Source: Chlamydia trachomatis
GTDB taxonomy: Bacteria; Chlamydiota; Chlamydiia; Chlamydiales; Rhabdochlamydiaceae
NCBI GenBank assembly: GCA_945905275.1
Contig: CAMDPQ010000006.1
Coordinates: forward strand, 1-36,700
Reading direction: 5' to 3'
Length of the DNA: 36,700 bases
A program made the translations under genes and the position numbers. The notes beneath the pieces are model-generated. The model had not been told where the DNA came from, did no database searches, and saw only the letters and a list, made by a program, of their open reading frames with translations. How positions within the stretch are numbered: position 1 is the stretch's first letter; every line of letters begins with the position of its first letter. Positions 8,301 to 16,330 of the stretch are shown here, in pieces.

Positions 8301-8606
8301 ATGGGTCAATCATTAAACCTATACCTATATGAACCAAGCGGAAAAAAACTCCATGAAATGTACATGCTTGCATGGACAAAAGGACTGAAAACAACCTACT
8401 ACTTACGAACACTTGCAGCAACGCAAATTGAAAAATCAACCACTGATATCAATAAACGAGGACTCCAACCCCGTTGGATGAAAAATAAATCGGCATCGAG
8501 TAACATCCAGGTGCATAGAAACCCCTCTGAAACAGAGGTAACACCGCCTCAAAAAGAGCGCCCGTTAAGCTGCAGCATGGAAGAAGGATGCGAGAGTTGT
8601 CAATAG
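5367..8606 (+). CDS. nrdA: Ribonucleoside-diphosphate reductase, large subunit (three ATP-cones)
   Basis: NrdA reduces ribonucleoside diphosphates to deoxyribonucleotides using a radical supplied by NrdB. The start has a good AGGAG site at 5356-5360. Three consecutive ATP-cone regions are visible: 30-133 (VVKRNGSLVPF), 139-235 (LNPMKIASAIENAF) and 257-345 (IINENGQKKF). This makes the protein 1079 residues, far longer than the ~760 of E. coli, as is typical of chlamydial NrdA. Catalytic residues are present: C480 and C709 (the redox pair), N692-x-C694-x-E696 at the radical site, the radical-transfer tyrosines Y1011-Y1012, and a C-terminal GCESCQ shuttle cysteine pair. The cones suggest overall activity control by ATP/dATP; the third is the one matching the canonical NrdA N-terminus. 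It forms an operon with nrdB, 27 bases downstream. Confidence 0.97.
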   Translation: MTNNSRVSDDPMSFLVSNANNLGKSQSKHSFTVVKRNGSLVPFRRDRIFKAIESAFRDTKKIEKTESLAEDLIFIMNQVTDHVIDQLLVQASQGACITVEGIQDMVEVCLMKMGHHDVARDYIIYRDSHKALRDDSPQNLKIERSDNSTARLNPMKIASAIENAFRKSKHVEGPSSEQIIEAVNLITQKVVAKAVMLAKTGQNLHVSMIQDEIEQQLMREGFFHVAKDFIIQRASKGDLSNNHQTEKSRSDKDQKQFIIINENGQKKFISQTDLHNRIAFACRGMEDLTSADLLLEESIKNFYEDMKESEVDQANIMAARAKIEIEPAYSKVAARLLLDTIYRETLDTLASAPSLESSHRTYFKKYILHGIAIERLSPSLTEFDLDKISQAIQMQRDDQFTYIGLQTLYDRYFIHENQKRLETPQIFWMRVAMGLALNELLAERTQRAIEFYNVLSTFHFISSTPTLFNAGTNHSQLSSCFLSTIVDDLSHIFKVISDDAQLSKWAGGLGNDWTNVRATGASIKGTNGKSQGVIPFLKVANDTAVAVNQGGKRKGAMCAYLETWHLDIEDFLELRKNTGDERRRTHDMNTANWIPDLFMKRVAENGHWTLFSPSDTKDLHDLYGQAFEDRYAEYEKMADQGEIKLFKRIEALQLWRKMLSMLFETGHPWITFKDPSNIRSPQDHMGVVHSSNLCTEILLNTSMTETAVCNLGSINLSMHTNDRGIDEKKLAATIKTAIRMLDNVIDINFYPIPETRNANLQHRPIGLGLMGFQDALYIQNISYASYEAVQFADVSMEMISYYAILASSELAKEKEAYSSYKGSKWDRGLLPIDTNALLEQARGGYLEYNKSTTMNWDIVRESIRKYGMRNSNTMAIAPTATISNITGVTQSIEPTYKHLYVKSNLSGEFTTPNTFLVERLKQLNLWDAEMIDDLKYFDGSISEIERIPADVKEVFLTAFEIAPDWLIECASRRQKWIDMGQSLNLYLYEPSGKKLHEMYMLAWTKGLKTTYYLRTLAATQIEKSTTDINKRGLQPRWMKNKSASSNIQVHRNPSETEVTPPQKERPLSCSMEEGCESCQ

Positions 8607-8633
8607 TACCACTAAAAAAACAGGAGTAAAAAA

Positions 8634-9716
8634 ATGCAAAATTTCGGTAATCGGGATAATCAATCCAACAGCCCATCTTCAGATAATAACATCCATCCGC
8701 AGCAACGCATGAATGCAAGCCAGAAACGGTTGATTAACTGTAACCAAGTGGATGTGAACCAGCTTATGCCTTTGAAATACACCTGGGCATGGGAACATTA
8801 TTTAAATGGTTGTGCCAATCACTGGATGCCCACAGAAGTATCAATGGCAAAAGACATTGAGCTATGGAAATCAAATACGTTAACTGCCGATGAAAAACTG
8901 GTGATTATGAGAAACCTCGGTTTCTTTAGCACAGCAGAAAGCCTTGTAGGTAATAATATTGTACTTGCCATCTTCAAACATGTCACAAACCCTGAAGTAC
9001 GTCAGTACCTGCTAAGACAAGGCTTTGAAGAAGCAATACATACGCATACGTTTCATTACATCGTAGAATCTCTTTCTTTAAACCAGGGAGAGGTTTTTAA
9101 CATGTACAATGAGGTAAACTCGATCCATGCAAAAGATGCCTTTGAAATGAAGCTGACCCAAGACATTATGAATCCGAATTTTACCACAAGTACCTTGGAA
9201 GGAGCACAGACCTTTCTTAGAAACTTGATTGGGTATTATATTATTATGGAAGGGATCTTTTTCTATAGTGGCTTTGTGATGATTCTTTCCTTCCATCGTC
9301 AAAATAAAATGACGGGAATCGGAGAGCAGTTTCAGTACATCCTACGTGATGAAACGATCCATCTGAACTTCGGAATCGATCTGATTAATAGTATCAAAGA
9401 AGAAAACCCCAACCTATGGACACCTGCATTCCAATCCCAAATTATAGACCTGATTAAAGAAGCGGTAGAGTTAGAGTGCCAATATGCAGAAGATTGTTTA
9501 CCCAAAGGGATTCTCGGACTTACAGCGCCTATGTTCCGAGATTACGTCCAATATATCGCCAATAGACGACTGGAACGTATAGGTTTAGAATCCCTATATC
9601 GCGCTAAAAACCCTTTTCCTTGGATGAGCGAAACCATTGATTTGGGGAAAGAAAAGAATTTCTTTGAAACACGGGTAACAGAATACCAGTCTGCTTCGAA
9701 CCTCGTCTGGAACTAA
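8634..9716 (+). CDS. nrdB: Ribonucleotide reductase small subunit, class Ic (Phe in place of radical Tyr)
   Basis: NrdB houses the metal cofactor that starts the radical reaction in NrdA. All six predicted ligands are present: E102, E133, H136, E206, E240 and H243. The radical tyrosine position holds F140 in [12 protein letters not shown]. This is the class Ic arrangement known from C. trachomatis, where F127 and a Mn(IV)/Fe(III) cofactor replace the tyrosyl radical; every key residue here equals the C. trachomatis number plus 13. The first ligand is Glu rather than the Asp of class Ia, also as in C. trachomatis. A good AGGAG site precedes the ATG. The C-terminal tail SASNLVWN is the expected docking peptide for NrdA. 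The extra length lies in a polar N-terminal extension. Confidence 0.97.
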   Translation: MQNFGNRDNQSNSPSSDNNIHPQQRMNASQKRLINCNQVDVNQLMPLKYTWAWEHYLNGCANHWMPTEVSMAKDIELWKSNTLTADEKLVIMRNLGFFSTAESLVGNNIVLAIFKHVTNPEVRQYLLRQGFEEAIHTHTFHYIVESLSLNQGEVFNMYNEVNSIHAKDAFEMKLTQDIMNPNFTTSTLEGAQTFLRNLIGYYIIMEGIFFYSGFVMILSFHRQNKMTGIGEQFQYILRDETIHLNFGIDLINSIKEENPNLWTPAFQSQIIDLIKEAVELECQYAEDCLPKGILGLTAPMFRDYVQYIANRRLERIGLESLYRAKNPFPWMSETIDLGKEKNFFETRVTEYQSASNLVWN

Positions 9717-9738
9717 AAAATTGCCAACCTGCCTTACA

Positions 9739-9776
9739 ACCCCATTCTACAAGGGAAGAACCCTATAGGATGGGGT
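9739..9776. terminator. Hairpin between convergent nrdB and M48 protease genes
   Basis: ACCCCAT at 9739-9745 pairs with ATGGGGT at 9770-9776, and an inner AGGG/CCCT helix (near 9752-9763) extends the stem after a small bulge. It lies 22 bases after the nrdB stop and 26 bases before the stop of the convergent gene. No T run follows on either strand, so it may be a weak bidirectional or factor-assisted terminator. Confidence 0.5.
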
Positions 9777-9802
9777 AACGATCAACCTTCGTGCATTTGG
9801 CC

Positions 9803-11074
9803 TTAACCTAGGCGCTGCTGGGGAATATCTGCTCCATGCTCAGACACCCATGTAAACGCGGGGGTTGCTCGATCCATATCGTACTTAGCATGAGAGCCAC
9901 CGGACCGGACACTTACTTCCTCTAAAACTGCTGGCGCAAACGATTTAATTGCAGCAAATAGGGAACGCTTACGGTGAGAGTCAGCTGGATGCGTGCTGAA
10001 TGCCTCCGTGAGCATAGCTGTATGATAGTTCCTATGCGTGATCATTTTTCCGAAAACCTCTTGCAGATAAATAGCTCCTAAAGGGTTATAACCTGCTGTC
10101 TTTGCCAAGTAGGCACCGGTTACGTCCGCTTCATATTCATGAACCCTGCTTTGAAAAAATAAGACAATCTCCATCAGGCTATTCGTGACCTGTCCTATCA
10201 TCTCCTCTAAGTCCTCTATATCCAGTAGGCCCGTTGCATAACCCATACATAAGGTCAATAGCATCTCAGAGGGAAGAATATAAACTAAAATCAAACCGCA
10301 TAAGAATGGAAGAATCACATCAGCTAAAATTGCCTCGATGCTATGCCGCGATGCTGCATGGGTCAGTTCATGACCAATTAAAGAAGCGATAACATCTTCA
10401 ATTTCTACCGCTGATAAGTCCACTATAATGTGGGAATCATCTGCAAACTGCACGTTAGCGGATTGGATTTGTTTACTCGCGAGTGCACCAGCGATTTCTT
10501 TAATAATTTGACTGTGGATACGAATAGACCCAGCTGGCATTGCAAAAGCATTCATCTCTGTAGACTGAATAGTGCGCACATTGTAATTAAATTTTATTTT
10601 TTCATTGACTGGGTTTAATAAGCCTTGATTATGTTGTATCATTTGCCGGAATACCTCATCCACCTTCCCAGCTATAGAAACATCGAATGTCCCTGGTAGT
10701 AGTTCATTCGTAGCCAGATAGTAACTGTCAAAGATCTCTGCCTGGATACCAAAGAGCCATTTTTCAATACTCCGAGGGATTAAGACAAAGTGCCTTTTTC
10801 CATTAATAATATTGATAGGACATACCGCATCGACGAGTGGGTTGTTATCTAGACCTAAGTAATTCACTCCAGAACTCAACGCTGTATAGCATCTATTCCA
10901 GACAAATGCAATTCCAGAAGAGGCATCATAAGCTTTATCTGTAAGCCATAAACTAGTGCGCTGAAAGACACCTCTCTGCGCCATATAATCTTTGTTAATC
11001 GGAGCTAGCCACGGATTTGACTGCACCTTCTGACCCGATGCTTGGGCAGCATATAAACCTTGATAAATAGACAT
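9803..11074 (-). CDS. M48-family zinc metalloprotease
   Basis: The protein carries the M48 zinc signature HELTH (residues 235-239), a hydrophobic segment just after it (about 248-285), the third zinc ligand in HEYEAD (E315) and the downstream FSTHPADSHRKR motif typical of the family. M48 enzymes include membrane HtpX and periplasmic BepA/LoiP-type proteases that clear misfolded envelope proteins; the substrate here is unknown. I chose the internal ATG at 11074 because AAGGGG lies at the right spacing ahead of it; the ATG five codons upstream (11089) has no such site. There is no classical signal peptide at the N-terminus, so placement relative to the inner membrane is uncertain. It is the first of four minus-strand genes (M48, sulfatase, lysozyme-like, GH3) but is separated from the next by 464 bases. 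Confidence 0.85.
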   Translation of the reverse strand: MSIYQGLYAAQASGQKVQSNPWLAPINKDYMAQRGVFQRTSLWLTDKAYDASSGIAFVWNRCYTALSSGVNYLGLDNNPLVDAVCPINIINGKRHFVLIPRSIEKWLFGIQAEIFDSYYLATNELLPGTFDVSIAGKVDEVFRQMIQHNQGLLNPVNEKIKFNYNVRTIQSTEMNAFAMPAGSIRIHSQIIKEIAGALASKQIQSANVQFADDSHIIVDLSAVEIEDVIASLIGHELTHAASRHSIEAILADVILPFLCGLILVYILPSEMLLTLCMGYATGLLDIEDLEEMIGQVTNSLMEIVLFFQSRVHEYEADVTGAYLAKTAGYNPLGAIYLQEVFGKMITHRNYHTAMLTEAFSTHPADSHRKRSLFAAIKSFAPAVLEEVSVRSGGSHAKYDMDRATPAFTWVSEHGADIPQQRLG

Positions 11075-11553
11075 ACAAAACCCCTTCATACTTGTTTAAT
11101 AAGATATAAAATCGGATGCATTTTAAAATCGAAATGATTTTAGATCAATAAAAAAAACATAAAGTATTATTTAAATAATAAAATGTATTAAAAATAGCTA
11201 AATAAGCAGTAAATTAAAATAGTTAGCATTTAAAAAGGGGACTACAAAAACCCCTATTTTGCATGAAAAAACCTAGGGGGCATCCTGAGGAGATTAATTA
11301 AACGTGGTACGAGAGAACAGCAAAGTCTGCAGGCGCTTTGTTCATATATTTTTTTGGATCACCAATGAAAAGTTAAGCATATGATATCGAGTACTTTTAC
11401 TCTTTGGGAATGGCTTTTACAGATAAAAAGGTGAGGTCATCGACGGACTATAGAACTTATTTCTCTATGGACCAACTTGAATAAAAACCTTAATCCTGCA
11501 TAAAACTACACTACCTGACCCTTCGACGATCTCATGTATTTTTACACCTTTGC
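11075..11553. other. Non-coding gap between M48 protease and sulfatase genes
   Basis: No convincing coding frame or RNA gene is visible in these ~480 bases. The part next to the protease start (about 11090-11240) is very AT-rich and probably holds its promoter. A minus-strand terminator-like hairpin lies at 11246-11279. The remainder shows no repeat or tRNA-like signature. Confidence 0.5.
11246..11279 (-). terminator. Terminator-like hairpin upstream of the M48 gene
   Basis: Read on the minus strand, CCCCTA (11279-11274) pairs with TAGGGG (11256-11251) across a 17-base loop, followed immediately by TTTTTG. It is about 270 bases after the sulfatase stop and about 170 bases before the M48 start, so it could end sulfatase transcripts. 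The short stem and large loop keep confidence modest. Confidence 0.4.
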
Positions 11554-13380
11554 TTAGAACGGGCTTTTAGGCCAAGCAAATCCTGCAGGGAGTGCTTGAG
11601 TATGGTCAATTTTTTGTTGAAGTATCTCATGTAAACGCCTAGCTTCTACAGCATCTTCCGCTGTAACATCTCCGTGCAATAGGTTCTGCAACTGTCCTGG
11701 ATCCCTTTTAATGTTATACATTTCATATTCAAAATCACTTGCATTTTCTGAATAATAAACAGCATAACTCCAATCACCTTCACGGACACCTCGGATATGT
11801 CCTCCTGGAGTATCGGGAGAAAGACAAAACGAATCATCATAAGTAAATAATATCGCATCCTGGACTGATGAAGAGGGATCTTTGAATACAGGAACAAGAC
11901 TTGTTCCTTTGCCATACTTTGCAAAATTTGGCACGTGGGCAAGTTCTGCAATAGTAGGAAGAAGATCTAAATGGGAATAGAAAGCCTCTGTCGTTTGAGA
12001 ATCCGGAAATATTTTCGGGTTCGATACGATGAAAGGGATATGCACCATTTCTTCATAAATGGTATAATTTTTCTCTCTCATACCATGAGATAGGCCAAGC
12101 TCCCCATGGTCAGCAGTTCTAATGATAATGGTGTCTTGGGTTAAACCAGCTTGGTCTAAAGCATCTAAAACAGCCCCCACTTGACTGTCTACCAGCTGAT
12201 GTAAGTAGGCATAGAAATTGACATATTCTTTTTCTTCTTCCCCGTTCTTTAGGGGGGCTACTTGGTTATAGGCATCTCGAGACCTTCTTTGTATAGAAGG
12301 CTTGGTAGATAGGTCGTCCTTATAATTATCCGGAAGAGAAATACCAAGGCTTTGAAAATCTTCTTTCTTATAACCTACCTTATCCCAATAGTTTGGATAT
12401 ACCCATACATCGTGAGGGTTTACAAAGGAAATGAATATGCAGAATGGTTTACGATCTGATTGAGGGACCTTTGCTACTTTACGGATATATTCTAGAATAC
12501 TTTCACCAAAGCCAGGCGTTTGCTTTTCATCAAACGGTGTCATACCTTGTAAAAATCTCCCATCATTATTTGCCCACCCGCCACCTAATGTCCGTAAAAC
12601 ATCATATGCACTCGCACTCCCTTTTTTACTGTCGGCTGTTAAAGCTCTCCCTGCATCTGGCGGATTCCATTCAGAGAGGTCATATCTTGTTTGAAGATGA
12701 TTAATATCATTCTGCGTCCAATTATAACGATTATAATCACCTTCTAATGGAGGACTTAAATGCCACTTCCCTTTCCATATAACATCATAACCTGCGTATT
12801 GCGTAAGTACAGAACCAATATCGATTAGCTCATCATCCGAGGGAAGACCCTCTCCTTTAGGTGGTGTCGAAGCAACTGTGTTAACAGGGTAATGGTTACT
12901 TGTATAGATGACTGCACGGCTGGGCGTGCATTGGCAAGCTGCCGTGTAAGCCCGATTAAATGTTAGACCATGCTTTTTTAAACGGTTGGTAGCATGAAGA
13001 TTTTGTTCTGCCCATTCCTTGGGCCAATGAGTTGGATAGCGCTCTTGGTCGGTAAGAATAACAATGATATTTGGTTTTTCCACTCCAGACGCTTTCCAGT
13101 AGGTATGTTGATCCTTTTTTTGATCGCATGCCGTGCAGGTCAACAATAATCCAAGTCCAAAAAGTTGGAATGCTCGAGTCACATAAAAAATGGCATGCTT
13201 CCGATGACTCTTTTGTTGAATATCTACAGGAGAGGTTGGCTCAGAGGTGCCATTTTTTTTTAATAAATCATCTAGATACCTAAGGTCACTAGCTGCTAAA
13301 AAACTTTGACTAGGATTACAACAGTGTATAGTTCGATCTTTTTCAAGAGCTCCGAGTGTTAATTTTCTAAGTGTTCCCAT
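11554..13380 (-). CDS. Sulfatase (formylglycine type), probable lipoprotein
   Basis: The active-site signature CTPSR (C151-R155) marks a type I sulfatase whose cysteine is converted to formylglycine. Metal and substrate residues of the family are visible: D111-Q112 in VILTDQER, GKWHL (K205, H207), NPHD near 321-324 and ADHGELG (D424, H425). Such enzymes cleave sulfate esters from glycans or small sulfated compounds in the periplasm or outside the cell; the substrate cannot be read from the sequence. A hydrophobic stretch ending in LTCTAC (lipobox, C85) suggests a lipoprotein. It is unusual that about 60 polar residues precede this segment; either the true start is further in or this is a non-standard leader. 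No activating enzyme (FGE or anSME) is encoded in the window. It lies upstream of the M48 gene on the same strand. Confidence 0.88.
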   Translation of the reverse strand: MGTLRKLTLGALEKDRTIHCCNPSQSFLAASDLRYLDDLLKKNGTSEPTSPVDIQQKSHRKHAIFYVTRAFQLFGLGLLLTCTACDQKKDQHTYWKASGVEKPNIIVILTDQERYPTHWPKEWAEQNLHATNRLKKHGLTFNRAYTAACQCTPSRAVIYTSNHYPVNTVASTPPKGEGLPSDDELIDIGSVLTQYAGYDVIWKGKWHLSPPLEGDYNRYNWTQNDINHLQTRYDLSEWNPPDAGRALTADSKKGSASAYDVLRTLGGGWANNDGRFLQGMTPFDEKQTPGFGESILEYIRKVAKVPQSDRKPFCIFISFVNPHDVWVYPNYWDKVGYKKEDFQSLGISLPDNYKDDLSTKPSIQRRSRDAYNQVAPLKNGEEEKEYVNFYAYLHQLVDSQVGAVLDALDQAGLTQDTIIIRTADHGELGLSHGMREKNYTIYEEMVHIPFIVSNPKIFPDSQTTEAFYSHLDLLPTIAELAHVPNFAKYGKGTSLVPVFKDPSSSVQDAILFTYDDSFCLSPDTPGGHIRGVREGDWSYAVYYSENASDFEYEMYNIKRDPGQLQNLLHGDVTAEDAVEARRLHEILQQKIDHTQALPAGFAWPKSPF

Positions 13381-13857
13381 TTTGATGAGCGCCCATCTGT
13401 TGTTAATTACGTAATTGCCTCTTTCTACATACTATACCTAAAAGCTCGTCTACCCAGGGCTCAATTTGTCAAAAGACCTTAGACTGTGTTTATATGCAGA
13501 TCTAGAATAGAAATACTATATTGATCAATATACGTCATAGGTTTTGCGTGACACAGATCTGATAGAGCTGGTATTTTTAAGAAAACAACCAAATACACAA
13601 GAGCTGTTGGATAGGTATATGCTTGGTTATCCACATATTTTTTCTAAAATTTGCGGTCGCTTCTGCCTCATCCCTCTTATTCATTTATCTTGTGAGCTCA
13701 TTCTAATCTCATGACCCTTCTTCATCCTAATAATGAATAACCTCCAAAAGCCAGAAAGGTTCTGCAATCACTTTCGTATTTAGAGGTTAAAAATAGTAGA
13801 GGATCTGGTAGTTTTCCATGGCATGGGAATAAGACAATTCTGATTCGATTGTCTAGA
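13381..13857. other. Non-coding gap between sulfatase and lysozyme-like genes
   Basis: These 477 bases contain no frame I would call coding. A single perfect DnaA-box sequence TTATCCACA occurs at 13628-13636, but alone it is not evidence of an origin. A 7-bp inverted repeat (AGACAAT 13832-13838 / ATTGTCT 13848-13854) lies directly behind the stop of the lysozyme-like gene and may act as a weak minus-strand terminator. The sulfatase promoter should lie at the left end of the gap. Confidence 0.45.
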
Positions 13858-14589
13858 CTATTGTAAATAACTATCGACCCGATTTAACCAACCAGCTTTC
13901 CACGTTTCTTCGTGCCTCTCAGGAGGTGCATTTTCGACCCTTTCTGACAAGACTGCCTTAGCCTGACGAACAAAATCCTCAAGCAGATTGTTTGATAAAG
14001 GGCTGACCCTGAGAAGGACTTGTAAAAGCCCCCATCCCTGGCCTTTATATCTTTCAGCGGAAGACATTCCCTCCCCCTTAAAATGCAGATAATCAACTAA
14101 AGCATAAGCTCCCGCAGGGGTTTGCGATAAACGATCAAATACCTCTTTAACTCGCTTAGATTCTGACTCTGGCAACTGGGTTAAAATACGGGAGACAGCA
14201 TTGTCAAGCCGCCGAACAATAAATTCTCCTTGCAAATCTCTTGTGGCAAACAAGAATTCCCTCAGACTTTTCATTTCTATGCCTTCGATATTTTGATAGA
14301 ACTCCTCCCTAGAATTCCAAGGACATATACGGCAGGCTTTTAGCCACGCAGGCAGGCTTACTCCCCGCTCTTCGATAAAATGTAAAAGCTCAGGAAACGT
14401 CTCTTCAAAGCGATCCCTTTTCTCAGAAGGATACCATATAAAATGACCGATACCAACTGAGGCAAACTCCTCCCCTTTTTTCCAGTGAGTAAGCTCTATC
14501 ACTTTACCTCCACACTCCTTCATCCAGATTTTCTGAGCAATGTCATGGGATGGTAAAAGACACAAAAAGATAAGTAGGAATCCAATCAT
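13858..14589 (-). CDS. Secreted lysozyme-like protein of unknown specificity
   Basis: The first ~15 residues are a hydrophobic signal-like segment (IGFLLIFLCLLP). The mature N-terminus contains WMKECGGKVIELTHWKKGEE followed by FASVGIGHFIWYP. An acidic residue (E25) ahead of a GIGH motif (46-49) is the layout of phage-type lysozymes and related glycan-cleaving folds, so I infer a peptidoglycan-active role; this has not been shown and the family has no name I can give with confidence. The rest is helical, with a conserved-looking GQGWGLLQVLLR segment near residue 185. Its ATG overlaps the stop of the GH3 hexosaminidase gene by four bases (ATGA), implying translational coupling and a shared pathway. 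The domain order suggests an envelope enzyme; a structural role is also possible. Confidence 0.7.
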   Translation of the reverse strand: MIGFLLIFLCLLPSHDIAQKIWMKECGGKVIELTHWKKGEEFASVGIGHFIWYPSEKRDRFEETFPELLHFIEERGVSLPAWLKACRICPWNSREEFYQNIEGIEMKSLREFLFATRDLQGEFIVRRLDNAVSRILTQLPESESKRVKEVFDRLSQTPAGAYALVDYLHFKGEGMSSAERYKGQGWGLLQVLLRVSPLSNNLLEDFVRQAKAVLSERVENAPPERHEETWKAGWLNRVDSYLQ

Positions 14590-16157
14590 TGCAGCTCCTT
14601 GGCAACAGCCTCGATCGCATAAGCGGTCGGACTAAACGTTGTATAAATGATGTTTGCATTGGGAAATAAGGAAGCGTCCAAAGGATCTCTCACAACTAAA
14701 AGAAGGACCGGTTTACCTTCAGCAATAAGTGCATGAATGAGATCCTGCTGAGCCGGATTTTTCCAGGCATTATAAGAACAAATCATGAGCAGATCCATCT
14801 TTTTAGCCTGTTCTTGAATAGAGTGCACCTCATCTACAAGGGGACTTAAGCCACTGAAGAATAAACCCTGCCCCTCCTTACCTACCTGCAAGAGTGGATC
14901 GATCATCTCTTTAAGAAGCAGTGGCGCAATTACTCCAATTTTCTTTTCCTTAACAGACCCAAGGGCTAAAGGATTATTTTGGATCTTTTGTAAAGCCTGG
15001 GTAGCAATTGTTAAAGCCAGAGCCTTATGATCTTCGCTGGGGATCGTTGGGATAATGCTAAGATACTTCTGCTTTAATTGCAGAATTCTTTCTACAGAGC
15101 CATTGACCGCCTCTTCCGAGATACGTCCGCTTTGGACGGCAAGAACTAGCGTATCACGAATTCTTCGAACATCTGCCATGGTCAACTCTAGATTACGATT
15201 CGCTCCGGTTAGCTGCTTACCTCCTAAAATGAGAATATCGCATCCTGCATTAAAAGCCTGAATAGCGGCCTCATCCACATTTCCTCCGCATCTCTTTACA
15301 ACCCCCTCCATAGATAAAGAGTCTGAGAGGATGACGCCTTTAAAACCGATTTGATTCCTTAAATAATCTAAGGTTATTTTGGACAGTGTCGAGCAGTAAT
15401 CTGAATCCAGTGAGGGAACGAGCAGGTGTGCTGTCATGATGGTATCAGCGTCTTTTGCAAGGCTTGCAAAGGGAAGCAGCTCAACTCTTTTTAACTCTTC
15501 GATTGTCTTATAGAGAAAAGGGAGATCTTCATGAGAGTCTATGGAGATATCTCCATGCCCTGGAAAATGTTTCAGACAGTTAATAACGCCTGCCCGATGG
15601 TACCCCTCCAAAGACTTTGCCCCAAAAGTCACGACAGACTCTGGTACATCTCCAAAGGACCGAATCCCAATTACCGGGTTTTTAGGGTTAATATTGACAT
15701 CTACAACAGGCGCCAGATTCATGTTTACCCCAACGCTCAAAAGCTCGATACCCATAGCATAAGAGCTCCGCTCGGCAAGCTCTGCATTTCCTGTCATCCC
15801 AAGCGCTTTGTTTCCAGGGAATACAGTAAACCCTTGAATTAACCTTGCTACAACACCCCCCTCCTGATCGACAGCAATAATCAATGGAGTCGTTGCAAGG
15901 GCTTGCAAACCAGCACTTAATTTTTTAACTTGTTCTGGTGAGGTCAGTCCATTGGCCCAATTGTAATAAATAATTGATCCCACATAAAGCTCTTGGATCG
16001 CTGTTTTAGCCTCTTCATTTGGTATTTCTCCATCAAAATGAACCATCAACAGCTGACCTATCTTCTGCTGAAGAGTCAGATCTTGCACTTTTGTAAAGCT
16101 ACAGCAGACAGCACATGCAATGGCTGCCAAAATGAGTGTAGATAATCGCGTAAACAT
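14586..16157 (-). CDS. nagZ: Secreted GH3 beta-N-acetylhexosaminidase (NagZ-like)
   Basis: This glycoside hydrolase family 3 enzyme should release terminal N-acetylglucosamine from peptidoglycan fragments or other glycans. The NagZ signature KHFPGHGDISIDSH (196-209) carries the catalytic Asp-His pair (D207, H209), VDQEGG lies at 96-101 and the nucleophile is D279 in SDSLSMEGV. Unlike the ~340-residue cytoplasmic NagZ of E. coli, it has an N-terminal signal-like segment (TLILAAIACAVCC, possibly a lipoprotein leader) and about 150 extra C-terminal residues, resembling exported two-domain enzymes such as those of Bacillus. It overlaps the downstream lysozyme-like gene by 4 bases. Chlamydiae make little or modified peptidoglycan, so the substrate may be self peptidoglycan from division septa or host glycans; the sequence does not decide. 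Confidence 0.9.
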   Translation of the reverse strand: MFTRLSTLILAAIACAVCCSFTKVQDLTLQQKIGQLLMVHFDGEIPNEEAKTAIQELYVGSIIYYNWANGLTSPEQVKKLSAGLQALATTPLIIAVDQEGGVVARLIQGFTVFPGNKALGMTGNAELAERSSYAMGIELLSVGVNMNLAPVVDVNINPKNPVIGIRSFGDVPESVVTFGAKSLEGYHRAGVINCLKHFPGHGDISIDSHEDLPFLYKTIEELKRVELLPFASLAKDADTIMTAHLLVPSLDSDYCSTLSKITLDYLRNQIGFKGVILSDSLSMEGVVKRCGGNVDEAAIQAFNAGCDILILGGKQLTGANRNLELTMADVRRIRDTLVLAVQSGRISEEAVNGSVERILQLKQKYLSIIPTIPSEDHKALALTIATQALQKIQNNPLALGSVKEKKIGVIAPLLLKEMIDPLLQVGKEGQGLFFSGLSPLVDEVHSIQEQAKKMDLLMICSYNAWKNPAQQDLIHALIAEGKPVLLLVVRDPLDASLFPNANIIYTTFSPTAYAIEAVAKELQ

Positions 16158-16330
16158 AGGATATCCTTATTCCCTAAAACAGTATAACAGCCAACCGATA
16201 CCTGCAAGTGGATCTTTAATAACTTCTGCAACCGTTATTTTTCTCCATCTAGCTTATGTGATAGCTGTCTTTTAGCCTTGGAAAAAAGATCTGCATTTTC
16301 TATGCTGACTGATTGACTTTAAGGACATAT

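Noticed and set aside
11075-11553. Small RNA or tRNA gene in the gap before the M48 gene
   Set aside because: No GTTCGA-type T-loop or cloverleaf arrangement could be found; only a weak terminator-like hairpin is present.
13628-13636. Perfect DnaA-box sequence TTATCCACA in the gap behind the sulfatase gene, as an origin signal
   Set aside because: Only one box is seen, with no cluster, no AT-rich unwinding element and no dnaA, dnaN or parAB genes nearby. One such match is expected by chance in a window of this size.
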